64,000 nucleotides of DNA. Source: Bacillus sp. 103mf. GTDB taxonomy: Bacteria > Bacillota > Bacilli > Bacillales > Bacillaceae_G. Positions 1 to 7,684 of the stretch are shown here, one piece after another (position 1 is the first letter of the stretch; each line of letters starts with the position of its first letter). Made by a program: the position numbers and the translations under genes. The DNA lies in contig NZ_FPAF01000002.1 in assembly GCF_900116295.1 (NCBI RefSeq), forward strand, positions 412,592 to 476,591. The letters run 5' to 3'. The notes beneath the pieces were generated by a model. The model searched no databases. It was given only the letters and a program-made list of their open reading frames with translations, and had not been told where the DNA came from.

Positions 1-515
1 GAATCGCATTCGCAGGTGCTATCGGATTAAGTACAATTTCTATCCCTCACGTTAGCGCAGAAGAACAATCTATTGCTAACTACAATCAAGAAAAAGTTGC
101 TTCTAATGAGACATTTCATTTATCTATGGAAAACCAACCGAATACTAGTTTAAAACTTGCAGCTAGCGCCAATTTAAATGTTAATGTTGATGTCCTAGGT
201 ATCGCTGATAGAATTAGAGATGCTGTCAATGCTAACGCTAACCGTTCCGGATTTGTAAAAAATGTAATGGAATCAACTTTTTACTCAGCAGGTCAGCGCT
301 ATAATGTAATGGTTTTTAATTTAAATCAAGGGTATGTTGAACAATTTAGAGGAGTTAAATTTTATGGTTCAACAAATTATAATGGAACAATTTACGGCAT
401 ATGGGTGTTTGAAGACGGAGAATTCACCAATGAAGGAGATGGTGGATGGATTAACTGGGCATTTAAAGGTTGGTTTGATCGCAATGATAAGCATGTAAAA
501 TTTTATCGTCCATAA
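1..515 (+). CDS. Small secreted protein, 5' end missing
   Basis: The reading frame is open from base 3, before the first internal ATG at 126, so the gene starts outside the window. The visible N-terminus is the end of a signal peptide: a hydrophobic run followed by HVSA/EEQ, a likely signal peptidase site. The mature part is about 150 residues and rich in Asn, Gly and aromatics, ending in a Trp/Phe-rich block (GGWINWAFKGWFDR) and a short basic tail. From memory it resembles small exported proteins of the B. cereus group loosely annotated as 'stress protein'; no catalytic motif is visible. It is monocistronic as far as can be seen, with a bcr1-like repeat downstream. The coding call is secure; the function is unknown. 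Confidence 0.75.
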   Translation, partial: IAFAGAIGLSTISIPHVSAEEQSIANYNQEKVASNETFHLSMENQPNTSLKLAASANLNVNVDVLGIADRIRDAVNANANRSGFVKNVMESTFYSAGQRYNVMVFNLNQGYVEQFRGVKFYGSTNYNGTIYGIWVFEDGEFTNEGDGGWINWAFKGWFDRNDKHVKFYRP

Positions 516-554
516 TGTAAGTGCCTGAAAACCTAGCTTTAGTTAAATTGACTT

Positions 555-760
555 CTATATATATATCCAAATTAAAAAACCGACATAAAAACCTCTTTTT
601 TAGGGGGAGGACGAGAGCATCTGGCCGTGCATAGAAGCGGTCAGGGCCTTTTCCTGCCACATGCGATTTTTTAAAACAAAGGGAGAAAGCGAGTACAGGT
701 CGTGCTGCAGTCTGCATAACAGCAACTTATATGTCGAAAAATTAAAATTGATTGATATAG
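555..760 (+). repeat. bcr1-like interspersed repeat, copy a
   Basis: This is one of seven related copies in the window. It contains the shared core GAGAGCATCTGGCCGTGCAT, then CGGTCAGGGCC, CTGCCACATGC and AAAACAAAGGGAGAAAGC. The ends form imperfect terminal inverted repeats: CTATATATATATCC...CCGACATA on the left, against the complement of TATGTCG...ATATAG on the right. The bcr1 family (about 155 bp, B. cereus group specific, mobile-element-like) is known from the literature; the assignment here is by recognition. It lies between two convergent genes. Confidence 0.75.
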
Positions 761-852
761 TTGTTCCGTATGTTTTGCTCTAAAACAAAGTCAATTACAT
801 TATTAACTATACAGGTGGACGGTGAACCACAACTCACTTTCCATAACATAAA

Positions 853-883
853 AAATCCTAAAGGCTACAAGCCTTTAGGATTT
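853..883 (-). terminator. Intrinsic terminator of yhgE
   Basis: A perfect 14-bp stem (853-866 with 870-883) with a 3-nt loop is followed on the minus strand by TTTTTATG. It sits directly after the yhgE stop codon. Confidence 0.85.
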
Positions 884-888
884 ATCAA

Positions 889-3459
889 TTATTCTGCGTC
901 AGAAAATTTCCCATATTGACGCTTATGCATCCAAGTTAATGTACCAATTGTTCCAAGTGATAACAGAACAATGAAGATCATTAAAATACCTGCGTTTTGC
1001 CACATATAGCTGAAGTCTCCGCTTGAAATAACTGCTTTAAGTCCTGATACAGAATATGTCATCGGGAACCATGCGTTAAATACTTGCAGCGGTTTCGGAA
1101 TTAACTCAAGTGGGAATGTACCCGCACTTGTTGTTAACTGTAAAATCAATGTCAAGATCGCAATAAAGCGTCCTGCATCACCGAAAGTCGTTACTAAAAA
1201 TTGAACTAACGCAATAAACGATAAACTTGTAATAATACTAAACAATACGAAGTACGAAACACTTTGTACTTCAATATCTAACCAAGACAGTAATACTACA
1301 TCCGCCACAAGCGCTTGAATCACACCAACTGCAAGTAGTACCCCAAACTTACTAATAAACCAGCTAAATCCTGATTTCGGTATACCAACTGTTTCGCGTA
1401 ACGGGAACACGATAGATAATAACAATGCCCCAACGAATAAACCAAGAGATAAGAAGTACGGTGTAAAGCCTGTTCCGTAGTTTGGAACTTCTGCCATTTT
1501 CTCAGTTTTCACTTTCACCGGACTAGCGAACATATCATATTTGTTCTCATCGCCTTTTGTTTCACTTGTTTTCTCAGCACCTTCGCCGAGTTTTGTTGCT
1601 AGTTCTTTTGAACCGTCTGTGATTTTTCCAGAACCGTCTTTTAAACTAGTTAGCCCATTTTGGAAATCTCCTTTTGGATCTACGAATTGTCCTAGTCCGC
1701 CTGTGATTTTTCCTGAGCCGTCATATAAAGCATTTACTCCGTTTGCTAGTGGGCCTGCACTACCTGCTAAGGTATTTAAACCACCTGTGATTTTTCCTGA
1801 GCCTGCATATAAAGCATTTACTCCGTTTGCTAATGGACCCGCACTATCCGCTAAGGTATTTAAACCACCTGTGAGCTGTCCTGACCCATTTGCCAATTTA
1901 TTTAAGCCAGTTTGGAATTCCCCTTTTGAATCTACTAACTGGCCTAGACCACCTGTGATTTTTCTTGATCCCTCTGCTAATGGACTTATTCCTTCTTTGT
2001 CTAATCTATCTGCTCCACTTGCAAGTTTTGTTGCTCCGGCTTCAATTTTTTTAGCACCTTTTTCTCCAGCTAAACCTTGTACGCCTTGCGCAACTCCTGC
2101 TGTACCTTTAGAAACTTGTTCACTACCGGCCATTATTGCTTGAACAGTGGGCTGTAATTGTTTTCTATATTCTTCTGGTAAATTTTCAATTTGTTTATTT
2201 AAATCCGCTAAGTTTTTTGAAACTTGTTGAGCCCCTCCGGCTGTCTGTTGCGCAACACCACTTAGTGTATCTGCTTGTTTCTTCCATTCAGATACCCCTT
2301 GCGAAAGTCCAGAGGCTCCTGAACTTATATCTTGTGCACCTTTTTGAGCACCCTTTAATCCATCTGTAATTTGTTGCGAACCACCTAATAACTGACCTAA
2401 ATTTGATTGCAATTTCCCTTCAGGATTAATTAGTTCATTTAGGCCACCTGTAATTTGTTGTGAACCACCTAATAACTGATTCACTCCATCTGGCATGCCG
2501 CTTACTTTACTATTTAATTCACCTAAGCCATTTGTAATTTTCTGTGAACCACCTAATAACTGATTCACCCCATCTGGCATGCCGCTTACTTTACTATTTA
2601 ATTCACCTAAGCCATTTGTAATTTTCTGTGAACCGCCTAATAACTGATTCACCCCACCTGGCATTGCACTTACTTTACTATTCAACTCACCTAAGCCATT
2701 TGTAATTTTCTGTGAACCTCCTAATAACTGGTTCACCCCACCTGGCATTGCACTTACTTTACTATTCAACTCACCTAAGCCATTTGTAATTTTCTGTGAA
2801 CCATCTGATAATTGATTCAATCCATCATTAGCCTTCCCAGATAACTGGCCTATTCCATCTGTAATTTTCCCTGATCCATCATGAATCTGACCAGCCCCAT
2901 CACTTGCATCCGCAAAGCCTTTCGATACATCTTTTAATGAATCAAACATTGTCTCAGCATATGTTTTCGTTACTGTAGCTGATACTTCGCTTTTAATTTT
3001 TTCAATGGCTGATCCACCAATTTGTGAGGATAAGAAGTTTAAGCTTTCATTTGGAATGTACTCTAGTTTTGATTTTTTAGGGTTTGCATCCAACAATGTT
3101 GTTGTATTTTTAGAAAAGTCACTTGGGATGCGGACCGTCATGTAGTATTTACGATCGTCCATTCCTTTTTTTGCTGTTTTCTCGCTGACAAACTCCCATT
3201 TGAAACCCTCTTTTTCTTTCAAGTTATCAACAAGTTCTTTACCAGCTTCAATCGGTTTTCCATTATACACTACACCTTCATCAAGGTTTACAACTGCAAC
3301 TGGTAAATCATCTAATTGTTTATATGGATCCCAAAACGCCCATAAGAACATACCAGCGTACAATACTGGAATAAATAAGACTGCAATTATTGGAATTAAG
3401 ATTTTTTTGCTTCTGATGATCGTAGCAAACTCTTTTCCAAGCAGTTTCAATCCTCGCAT
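889..3459 (-). CDS. yhgE: YhgE/Pip-family membrane protein
   Basis: This 856-residue protein has the YhgE/Pip layout: one N-terminal membrane segment (about residues 15-40), a very long extracellular Gly/Ser/Asn-rich repeat region, and a C-terminal block of about five membrane segments (from about residue 665) like an ABC-2 permease. The middle is built of 'GSxKITxGLxxL' repeats, including four near-identical 28-residue units at about residues 222-333. Family members include the phage-infection protein Pip of Lactococcus; the biochemical role is unsettled, with export or secretion accessory functions proposed. The ATG at 3459 is preceded by GGGGGGAGTAAAC. The TetR gene yhgD lies just upstream on the same strand, with operators in between, so yhgE is probably its target. 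The yhgD-yhgE pair is also adjacent to hem genes in B. subtilis. Confidence 0.9.
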   Translation of the reverse strand: MRGLKLLGKEFATIIRSKKILIPIIAVLFIPVLYAGMFLWAFWDPYKQLDDLPVAVVNLDEGVVYNGKPIEAGKELVDNLKEKEGFKWEFVSEKTAKKGMDDRKYYMTVRIPSDFSKNTTTLLDANPKKSKLEYIPNESLNFLSSQIGGSAIEKIKSEVSATVTKTYAETMFDSLKDVSKGFADASDGAGQIHDGSGKITDGIGQLSGKANDGLNQLSDGSQKITNGLGELNSKVSAMPGGVNQLLGGSQKITNGLGELNSKVSAMPGGVNQLLGGSQKITNGLGELNSKVSGMPDGVNQLLGGSQKITNGLGELNSKVSGMPDGVNQLLGGSQQITGGLNELINPEGKLQSNLGQLLGGSQQITDGLKGAQKGAQDISSGASGLSQGVSEWKKQADTLSGVAQQTAGGAQQVSKNLADLNKQIENLPEEYRKQLQPTVQAIMAGSEQVSKGTAGVAQGVQGLAGEKGAKKIEAGATKLASGADRLDKEGISPLAEGSRKITGGLGQLVDSKGEFQTGLNKLANGSGQLTGGLNTLADSAGPLANGVNALYAGSGKITGGLNTLAGSAGPLANGVNALYDGSGKITGGLGQFVDPKGDFQNGLTSLKDGSGKITDGSKELATKLGEGAEKTSETKGDENKYDMFASPVKVKTEKMAEVPNYGTGFTPYFLSLGLFVGALLLSIVFPLRETVGIPKSGFSWFISKFGVLLAVGVIQALVADVVLLSWLDIEVQSVSYFVLFSIITSLSFIALVQFLVTTFGDAGRFIAILTLILQLTTSAGTFPLELIPKPLQVFNAWFPMTYSVSGLKAVISSGDFSYMWQNAGILMIFIVLLSLGTIGTLTWMHKRQYGKFSDAE
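2461..2796 (-). repeat. Four 84-bp tandem repeats inside yhgE
   Basis: Four head-to-tail 84-bp units start at 2461, 2545, 2629 and 2713, each encoding 28 residues (GGSQKITNGLGELNSKVS, then AMPGG or GMPDG, then VNQLL). The two units at 2713 and 2629 encode AMPGG; the two at 2545 and 2461 encode GMPDG, so identity is highest within pairs. More diverged related units continue on both sides (about 1680-1900 and 2797-2880). Confidence 0.95.
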
Positions 3460-3483
3460 TGTTTACTCCCCCCTTTAAATTGT

Positions 3484-3506
3484 TGACCATTTTGTTCATT
3501 TGGTCA
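3484..3506. promoter_or_regulatory. Putative YhgD operator 1
   Basis: Inverted repeat TGACCA-N11-TGGTCA, 25 bp upstream of the yhgE start codon. The same arrangement recurs at 3596-3618 and 4234-4256, and a half site CGACCAAATCAT lies at about 3534. Confidence 0.75.
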
Positions 3507-3595
3507 TTTTTTGTAAAAAAAAGAAGAAAATAACGACCAAATCATCCTCTCGTATGTGCTGCTATCTTCTTACAATTCCCCCTTTCACTAACTTA

Positions 3596-3618
3596 TGACC
3601 AAATCATTCAATTGGTCA
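3596..3618. promoter_or_regulatory. Putative YhgD operator 2
   Basis: Inverted repeat TGACCA-N11-TGGTCA between yhgD and yhgE, identical in both half sites to operator 1. It lies just after the yhgD stop codon and could control a yhgE promoter. Confidence 0.75.
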
Positions 3619-3644
3619 TATTTTATAATAATAAGAGGATTATC

Positions 3645-4217
3645 TTATTTTGACAATCCCTTTAATAAATATAATTCAAAAAGCTCAGCAATATGCTCTT
3701 TTTCTAACGGTTCATGATGTTTTTCCCAGTCAAAAATGAGAGATATATACAAACGAACCATGATAAATGCAGTAATTTCTGGATCACATTCCATAATCTC
3801 ACCTTTGGCAATGGCATCTTCAAGGCGTGATTTAATAAATGTAATAATTGTAGAATCCAGTTGTCTCATCACATCCTGCACTTCTTTTGTTCCCATATCT
3901 CGCTCTTCTTGAATGAGCTTAATCATCAGTTGATGGTCTTTTCGAAACTCTAAAATACTATATAAAGCACGATGTACGTTTTCAAAAAATGGTTCATTTG
4001 AATCAATTGTCATTTCTGCTACTTGCTTCATTTCTGTAATTAAATTGGAAATAATTTCACCAAACAGCTCTTCCTTATTTTTGAAAAACGTATAAATTGT
4101 TCCTTTCCCAACATTCGCAAGCTTTGCAACTTGATCCATCGTAGTTGCTTTATAACCAAACGCAGAAAAAGATTTTGTTGCTGCTTCAATAATTGCTCGT
4201 TTTCGATCAATTGCCAT
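3645..4217 (-). CDS. yhgD: TetR-family transcriptional regulator YhgD
   Basis: This 190-residue protein has a typical TetR N-terminal helix-turn-helix (ATTMDQVAKLANVGKGTIYTF, about residues 24-44) and a C-terminal ligand/dimer domain. The ATG at 4217 has a strong ribosome site (GGAGGTGAAAAC). It is immediately upstream of yhgE on the same strand. Palindromes TGACCA-N11-(T/C)GGTCA lie in front of it and in the gap to yhgE, which suggests autorepression and repression of yhgE. The ligand is unknown. B. subtilis has the same gene pair near hemEHY, supporting the name. Confidence 0.9.
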   Translation of the reverse strand: MAIDRKRAIIEAATKSFSAFGYKATTMDQVAKLANVGKGTIYTFFKNKEELFGEIISNLITEMKQVAEMTIDSNEPFFENVHRALYSILEFRKDHQLMIKLIQEERDMGTKEVQDVMRQLDSTIITFIKSRLEDAIAKGEIMECDPEITAFIMVRLYISLIFDWEKHHEPLEKEHIAELFELYLLKGLSK

Positions 4218-4233
4218 GTTTTCACCTCCAAAA

Positions 4234-4256
4234 TGACCATTTGAACATTCCGGTCA
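4234..4256. promoter_or_regulatory. Putative YhgD operator 3 (autoregulation)
   Basis: TGACCA-N11-CGGTCA, 16 bp upstream of the yhgD start codon. One base differs from operators 1 and 2. Confidence 0.7.
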
Positions 4257-4437
4257 TATAGTACGTTTATGATATTACCATAGCTTCCCAACTTTTTCAA
4301 GTTTTATTTCTTATTACATTGTAACAAAAAAGTGTCAATGTAGGAAAAAACAAAAGAATTGTACATAGAAATATTGAAATAACTATTATTTTATATATAA
4401 TGATTATTATAATGTTATAGTTAGAAAGGAAGATAAA

Positions 4438-5838
4438 ATGAAAAAAATTATATCAACACTATGTATAGCTGGAACGACTTTAAGCATTTTAGGAGCATTC
4501 CCTCAACATAGTTATGCTCATCTCGATCAAATTGATTTAAATGAGAATGATCCCATTGCTGAAAAATGGTCTGCAGAGGCTCCGTATCATTCTGATAAAA
4601 GTACACATTTATGGATTGCAAAACAAGCTATTGAAATTATGAAAACAGAATCTAATGTGGAAATAAATAAACAGGCTGTAGACTTCTTAAATTTCCCGCA
4701 ATATAAAGATTTATTTTCAAAAGGATTATATGATGCAGATTATAATTCTGAATTTAACGATGGCGGGTTAGGAATCGGCGGAATTTTCAAAGGTGGATGG
4801 AAGTCTCACTTTTATGATCCTGATACTCAGAAAAATTATAGAGGAGAAACAGATCCAACAGCTCTTACACAAGGAAAGAAATACTTTTATGAATCTGGAG
4901 AACATTTTCGAAATAAAGACTATGAAAAAGCTTTCTATTATTTAGGAGTAGCCACGCATTATCTTACAGATGCTACACAACCTATGCATGCAGCAAATTT
5001 TACCGCAATTGATACAAGGGCTATCAAATATCATAGTGCCTTTGAAAATTATGTGACAACCATTCAAGATCAATTTGCAGTCAATACTGGCGGGAATTAT
5101 AACGATTCTTTCACTAAACCTGAAGAATGGATTGATTATGTAGCAAAGATAGCTAAACCTGAAATCCAGAATATCACTAATGATAATACATTGAAGTATT
5201 ACAATAGTGGTAAAGAACAATTGTGGCAAGAGATGGTTATCCCTGCTGTGCAGCGAAGCTTAACAGCAGCTCAGCGCAATACAGCAGGTTTCTTAAATCT
5301 TTGGTTTAAAACTTTTGCTAAAAATGAGCAGGCTCCAAGTATAGAGAAGGCATTAATCTATGATGCAGAAGGAAATGTCGTAGAAGCAGGGAAAAACTAT
5401 TATATCGTACCAAGTGAATCTCCTTATCAAGGTTTAACATTTAAATGGTATGCAGGAACTCGTTACGATTATGTGCTACTTGCAAATGGAAATAATAATA
5501 CACAATCTGGTACACCTATAGAATTTGAATTTTACAAAGAAAATGACGCAAAATTGCACCATGGTGAGAGCGTATATCTTCACATGAAGAACTCGAATTA
5601 TAATGAATATCAATATTTAAATTGGTCTAAGTATTCTAGTTGGGTTCACCTTGCTCAAAAATCTGATAGTTTAGCTGACTTTAAAATTCAAATTAATCCG
5701 AATAACCCTACAGAATATAATATCTTTACAGATGGTTATCCATTAAATTATGAAAATGTAAATGCAGAAAAAAGTTGGATTGTACTAGGTGAAAAAACGC
5801 AAAAACCTAGCTCATGGAAGTTTGTACCTTGCAGATAA
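4438..5838 (+). CDS. Secreted zinc-dependent phospholipase C with extra C-terminal domain
   Basis: 466 residues. Residues 1-27 form a signal peptide (ending HSYA), and a short pro-segment leads to Trp44. Every zinc ligand of the B. cereus phosphatidylcholine phospholipase C / alpha-toxin fold can be placed: W44, H57, D101, H124, H174, D178, H184, H199 and E203 (motifs THLW, KSHFY, THYLTDATQPMH, HSAFEN). The classical B. cereus enzyme is about 283 residues and stops after the catalytic domain; this one continues for about 165 residues from about residue 300. That extension is rich in Tyr/Trp/Asn and looks all-beta, possibly beta-trefoil-like, unlike the PLAT domain of clostridial alpha-toxin. 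It probably hydrolyses phospholipids outside the cell. Ribosome site AAAGGAAG precedes ATG 4438. No PlcR box is visible upstream. Confidence 0.88.
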   Translation: MKKIISTLCIAGTTLSILGAFPQHSYAHLDQIDLNENDPIAEKWSAEAPYHSDKSTHLWIAKQAIEIMKTESNVEINKQAVDFLNFPQYKDLFSKGLYDADYNSEFNDGGLGIGGIFKGGWKSHFYDPDTQKNYRGETDPTALTQGKKYFYESGEHFRNKDYEKAFYYLGVATHYLTDATQPMHAANFTAIDTRAIKYHSAFENYVTTIQDQFAVNTGGNYNDSFTKPEEWIDYVAKIAKPEIQNITNDNTLKYYNSGKEQLWQEMVIPAVQRSLTAAQRNTAGFLNLWFKTFAKNEQAPSIEKALIYDAEGNVVEAGKNYYIVPSESPYQGLTFKWYAGTRYDYVLLANGNNNTQSGTPIEFEFYKENDAKLHHGESVYLHMKNSNYNEYQYLNWSKYSSWVHLAQKSDSLADFKIQINPNNPTEYNIFTDGYPLNYENVNAEKSWIVLGEKTQKPSSWKFVPCR

Positions 5839-5944
5839 ATTGCTGCTACCTTTTCGTGCAGAATGAGTATTTTTGTATTCAACATAACAAATTATATATT
5901 GAAAAATAAAAAGAACCTCACTCGTTCTTCTTATGTGAACTGCA

Positions 5945-5976
5945 CCCCGAATCATGTCCCTGATTCGGGGTTTTTG
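5945..5976 (+). terminator. Intrinsic terminator after phospholipase C gene
   Basis: Stem CCCCGAATCA/TGATTCGGGG (5945-5954 with 5961-5970), 6-nt loop and TTTTTG tail, about 105 bp after the stop codon. Confidence 0.9.
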
Positions 5977-6031
5977 TACGTTGTTGCCCACCACCACCTC
6001 GTTATACTGGAAACAATACTAAACTTAGAAT

Positions 6032-6095
6032 AGTAAAATCGACGTTTTTTCATATCGAAATTGCTTAGCTTATACGTTTAGTGTGGGCATTTATG
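6032..6095. repeat. Short interspersed repeat, copy 1 (left of DUF4145 gene)
   Basis: The sequence TAGTAAAATCGACG...TTTTTCAT...GCTTAGC.TATA is closely matched at 7247-7318 in the same orientation. The two copies flank the DUF4145 gene. The rest of the 5839-6366 gap holds the terminator at 5945 and the palindromes at 6153-6205. Confidence 0.55.
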
Positions 6096-6152
6096 GTGAT
6101 ACTCTACTTTTAAAAAAAACCATTATTTCCACATATTATAGATTGCAATTAT

Positions 6153-6205
6153 AATTTTTAAAGTTATACTTTTTGTATAACTTTAAAAATTGGTATTACC
6201 AATTA
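6153..6205. other. Nested palindromes upstream of DUF4145 gene
   Basis: A perfect 17-bp stem (6153-6169 with 6175-6191, loop TTTTT) overlaps a second palindrome AATTGGTA-T-TACCAATT (6189-6205). The first could fold as a hairpin in RNA; the second looks like a protein-binding site. They lie about 165 bp before the start codon. Confidence 0.5.
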
Positions 6206-6366
6206 TAAACTATACAGAAATAATAACTACTCTGCGATACCACTACATCTTGTGATAAAACAGGTAAACATATTCTAACTATCTTATATTTTCATGAGGT
6301 GACTGAATCGTCACCAGAAATATTTATATAAGTTACGTATTAGGGTTGAGTTTTTAGGAGGTTTAA

Positions 6367-7059
6367 ATGAGGAGAATATTGCCAGGGGCCATTTTGTCTC
6401 ATACCCAGTATGGGTATTTAAAGGTGCCGAAAAATGTTAAAAGTCAGTGTCCTAAATGCGGTAAATCAAGTGAATTTACGTTGAAAACGAATTATTATCA
6501 AGTTACAAAAAGAGGATTATTCGCAGAAGGGATTTGTTCTGAATGTAAAAAGCCATCAGAATTTGTGCTTATGTTTAATTCGAATCGATTAAATAGAGAA
6601 TTAGAAGTTTATATTTATAGTCCTTCGGATTTAAGAGATCCTTTGGACCAGCTCGAACGCAATAAACATATCCCTATAGACCTTGTCAGGGCATATCGCT
6701 CTGCTTTAAATGTCAGTCAGTCAAAAGATAATTCTGCTGCTGCAGTAATGTCAAAACGAGTTCTTGAAAGTGTCCTCAAACATTTTCTTGGAGAGGATAG
6801 TAATGGGCTGTCTCTTTCCCAGCAATTTGAGCAATTGCCAAACTATATCGATTTAACGAAACAGATTCAAGATGTTGGCTACCTCGTTCATCCGGACGGT
6901 TCTTTTTATGAAATGCTTGAATTGAAACGGGAAATTGATGATGAAACAATAACTTTAGTAACAGAATTATTAGAAGTCCTTATCGAATATTTATTTGTGT
7001 TGCCTGAAAAAATCGAATCAATACATGATAAGATTGAACAGAAATTTAAAAAGGGGTAG
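6367..7059 (+). CDS. DUF4145 domain protein with zinc-ribbon-like cysteines
   Basis: 230 residues. Two CxxC pairs near the N-terminus (CPKCGKSSEF and CSECKKPSEF, about residues 29-63) look like a zinc ribbon. The C-terminal half carries the DUF4145 signature: repeated Ala with AAAVMSKRVLESVLKHFLG, then LTKQIQDVGYLVHPDG. DUF4145 occurs alone and attached to restriction enzymes and other defence proteins; its function is unknown. The start ATG at 6367 follows AGGAGGTTTAA. It stands alone on this strand, and the flanking direct repeats suggest the locus may have been inserted or rearranged. A role in nucleic-acid handling or defence is possible but not shown. Confidence 0.8.
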   Translation: MRRILPGAILSHTQYGYLKVPKNVKSQCPKCGKSSEFTLKTNYYQVTKRGLFAEGICSECKKPSEFVLMFNSNRLNRELEVYIYSPSDLRDPLDQLERNKHIPIDLVRAYRSALNVSQSKDNSAAAVMSKRVLESVLKHFLGEDSNGLSLSQQFEQLPNYIDLTKQIQDVGYLVHPDGSFYEMLELKREIDDETITLVTELLEVLIEYLFVLPEKIESIHDKIEQKFKKG

Positions 7060-7246
7060 CACGCACATTTTAATGTTTTTATACGCTAAGAGATTTTCAA
7101 AAACCAATAGCATGATTTCAATTGGGATTTTGATTTTAATTTAAAGATAAGTTTTGAGACGCCATTTAAGCTATTTTTAGCTTTTTTTACGTTAAAGTGT
7201 ATTTGTCTCAAATACTACCGACATTTTTGAGATTAGTTGATTTTCT

Positions 7247-7318
7247 TAGATTAGTAAAATCAACGCTTTTTCATGCCAAATTTTGCTTAGCGTATATTTT
7301 CGTTAAAATGCGGACGGT
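7247..7318. repeat. Short interspersed repeat, copy 2 (right of DUF4145 gene)
   Basis: Second copy of the repeat at 6032-6095 (TTAGTAAAATCAACG..TTTTTCAT..GCTTAGCGTATA). Its left part also pairs with an adjacent inverted arm: GTTGATTTT...AAAATCAAC. No gene was found in the rest of 7060-7684, which holds only this repeat and the terminator at 7537-7585. Confidence 0.55.
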
Positions 7319-7536
7319 ACCCCCTAATATAGAAATATATTATTGTGCATTGGGCTTTTTGTAAGCTAAACTACTTTGTGTAAGAGCAAAGAAAAAAACA
7401 ATAATCAACAAATTGCCTTCACATTTTAGAACACCTTATTATTTTGGTGAATATTAAATATTTGAAAACGTGCCCACCACTCCAATATCTGATCCATAAT
7501 CGATTGAAACAGTGCGACCAAGGCCAGTAATTGAGA

Positions 7537-7585
7537 CAAAAAAATTAAAAAAGATGGATCCGATACAACATCGAAACCATCTTTT
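7537..7585 (-). terminator. Terminator of the secreted nuclease gene
   Basis: Stem AAAAGATGG (7549-7557) with CCATCTTTT (7577-7585) and an inner CGAT/ATCG stem. On the minus strand it runs into AATTTTTTT. It lies 100 bp past the nuclease stop codon. Confidence 0.75.
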
Positions 7586-7684
7586 ATGCGCTTAAGTTCT
7601 AAGGCCTTTTATTAAACTGTCCATTTTATAGGGTGCATTTTCACTTACCAGGCAATGCAAGCCCGTTGAACGCAGTTTTGCTTA

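Noticed and set aside
1541-2143. 200-codon open frame on the plus strand opposite yhgE
   Set aside because: It is antisense to the repeat region of yhgE, has a Pro/Ser-rich composition that mirrors the repeats, and no ribosome site.
4395-4409. Fur-box-like ATATAATGATTATTA upstream of the phospholipase C gene
   Set aside because: It is only 11 of 14 positions, lies in extremely AT-rich DNA and overlaps a possible -10 element, so chance is likely.
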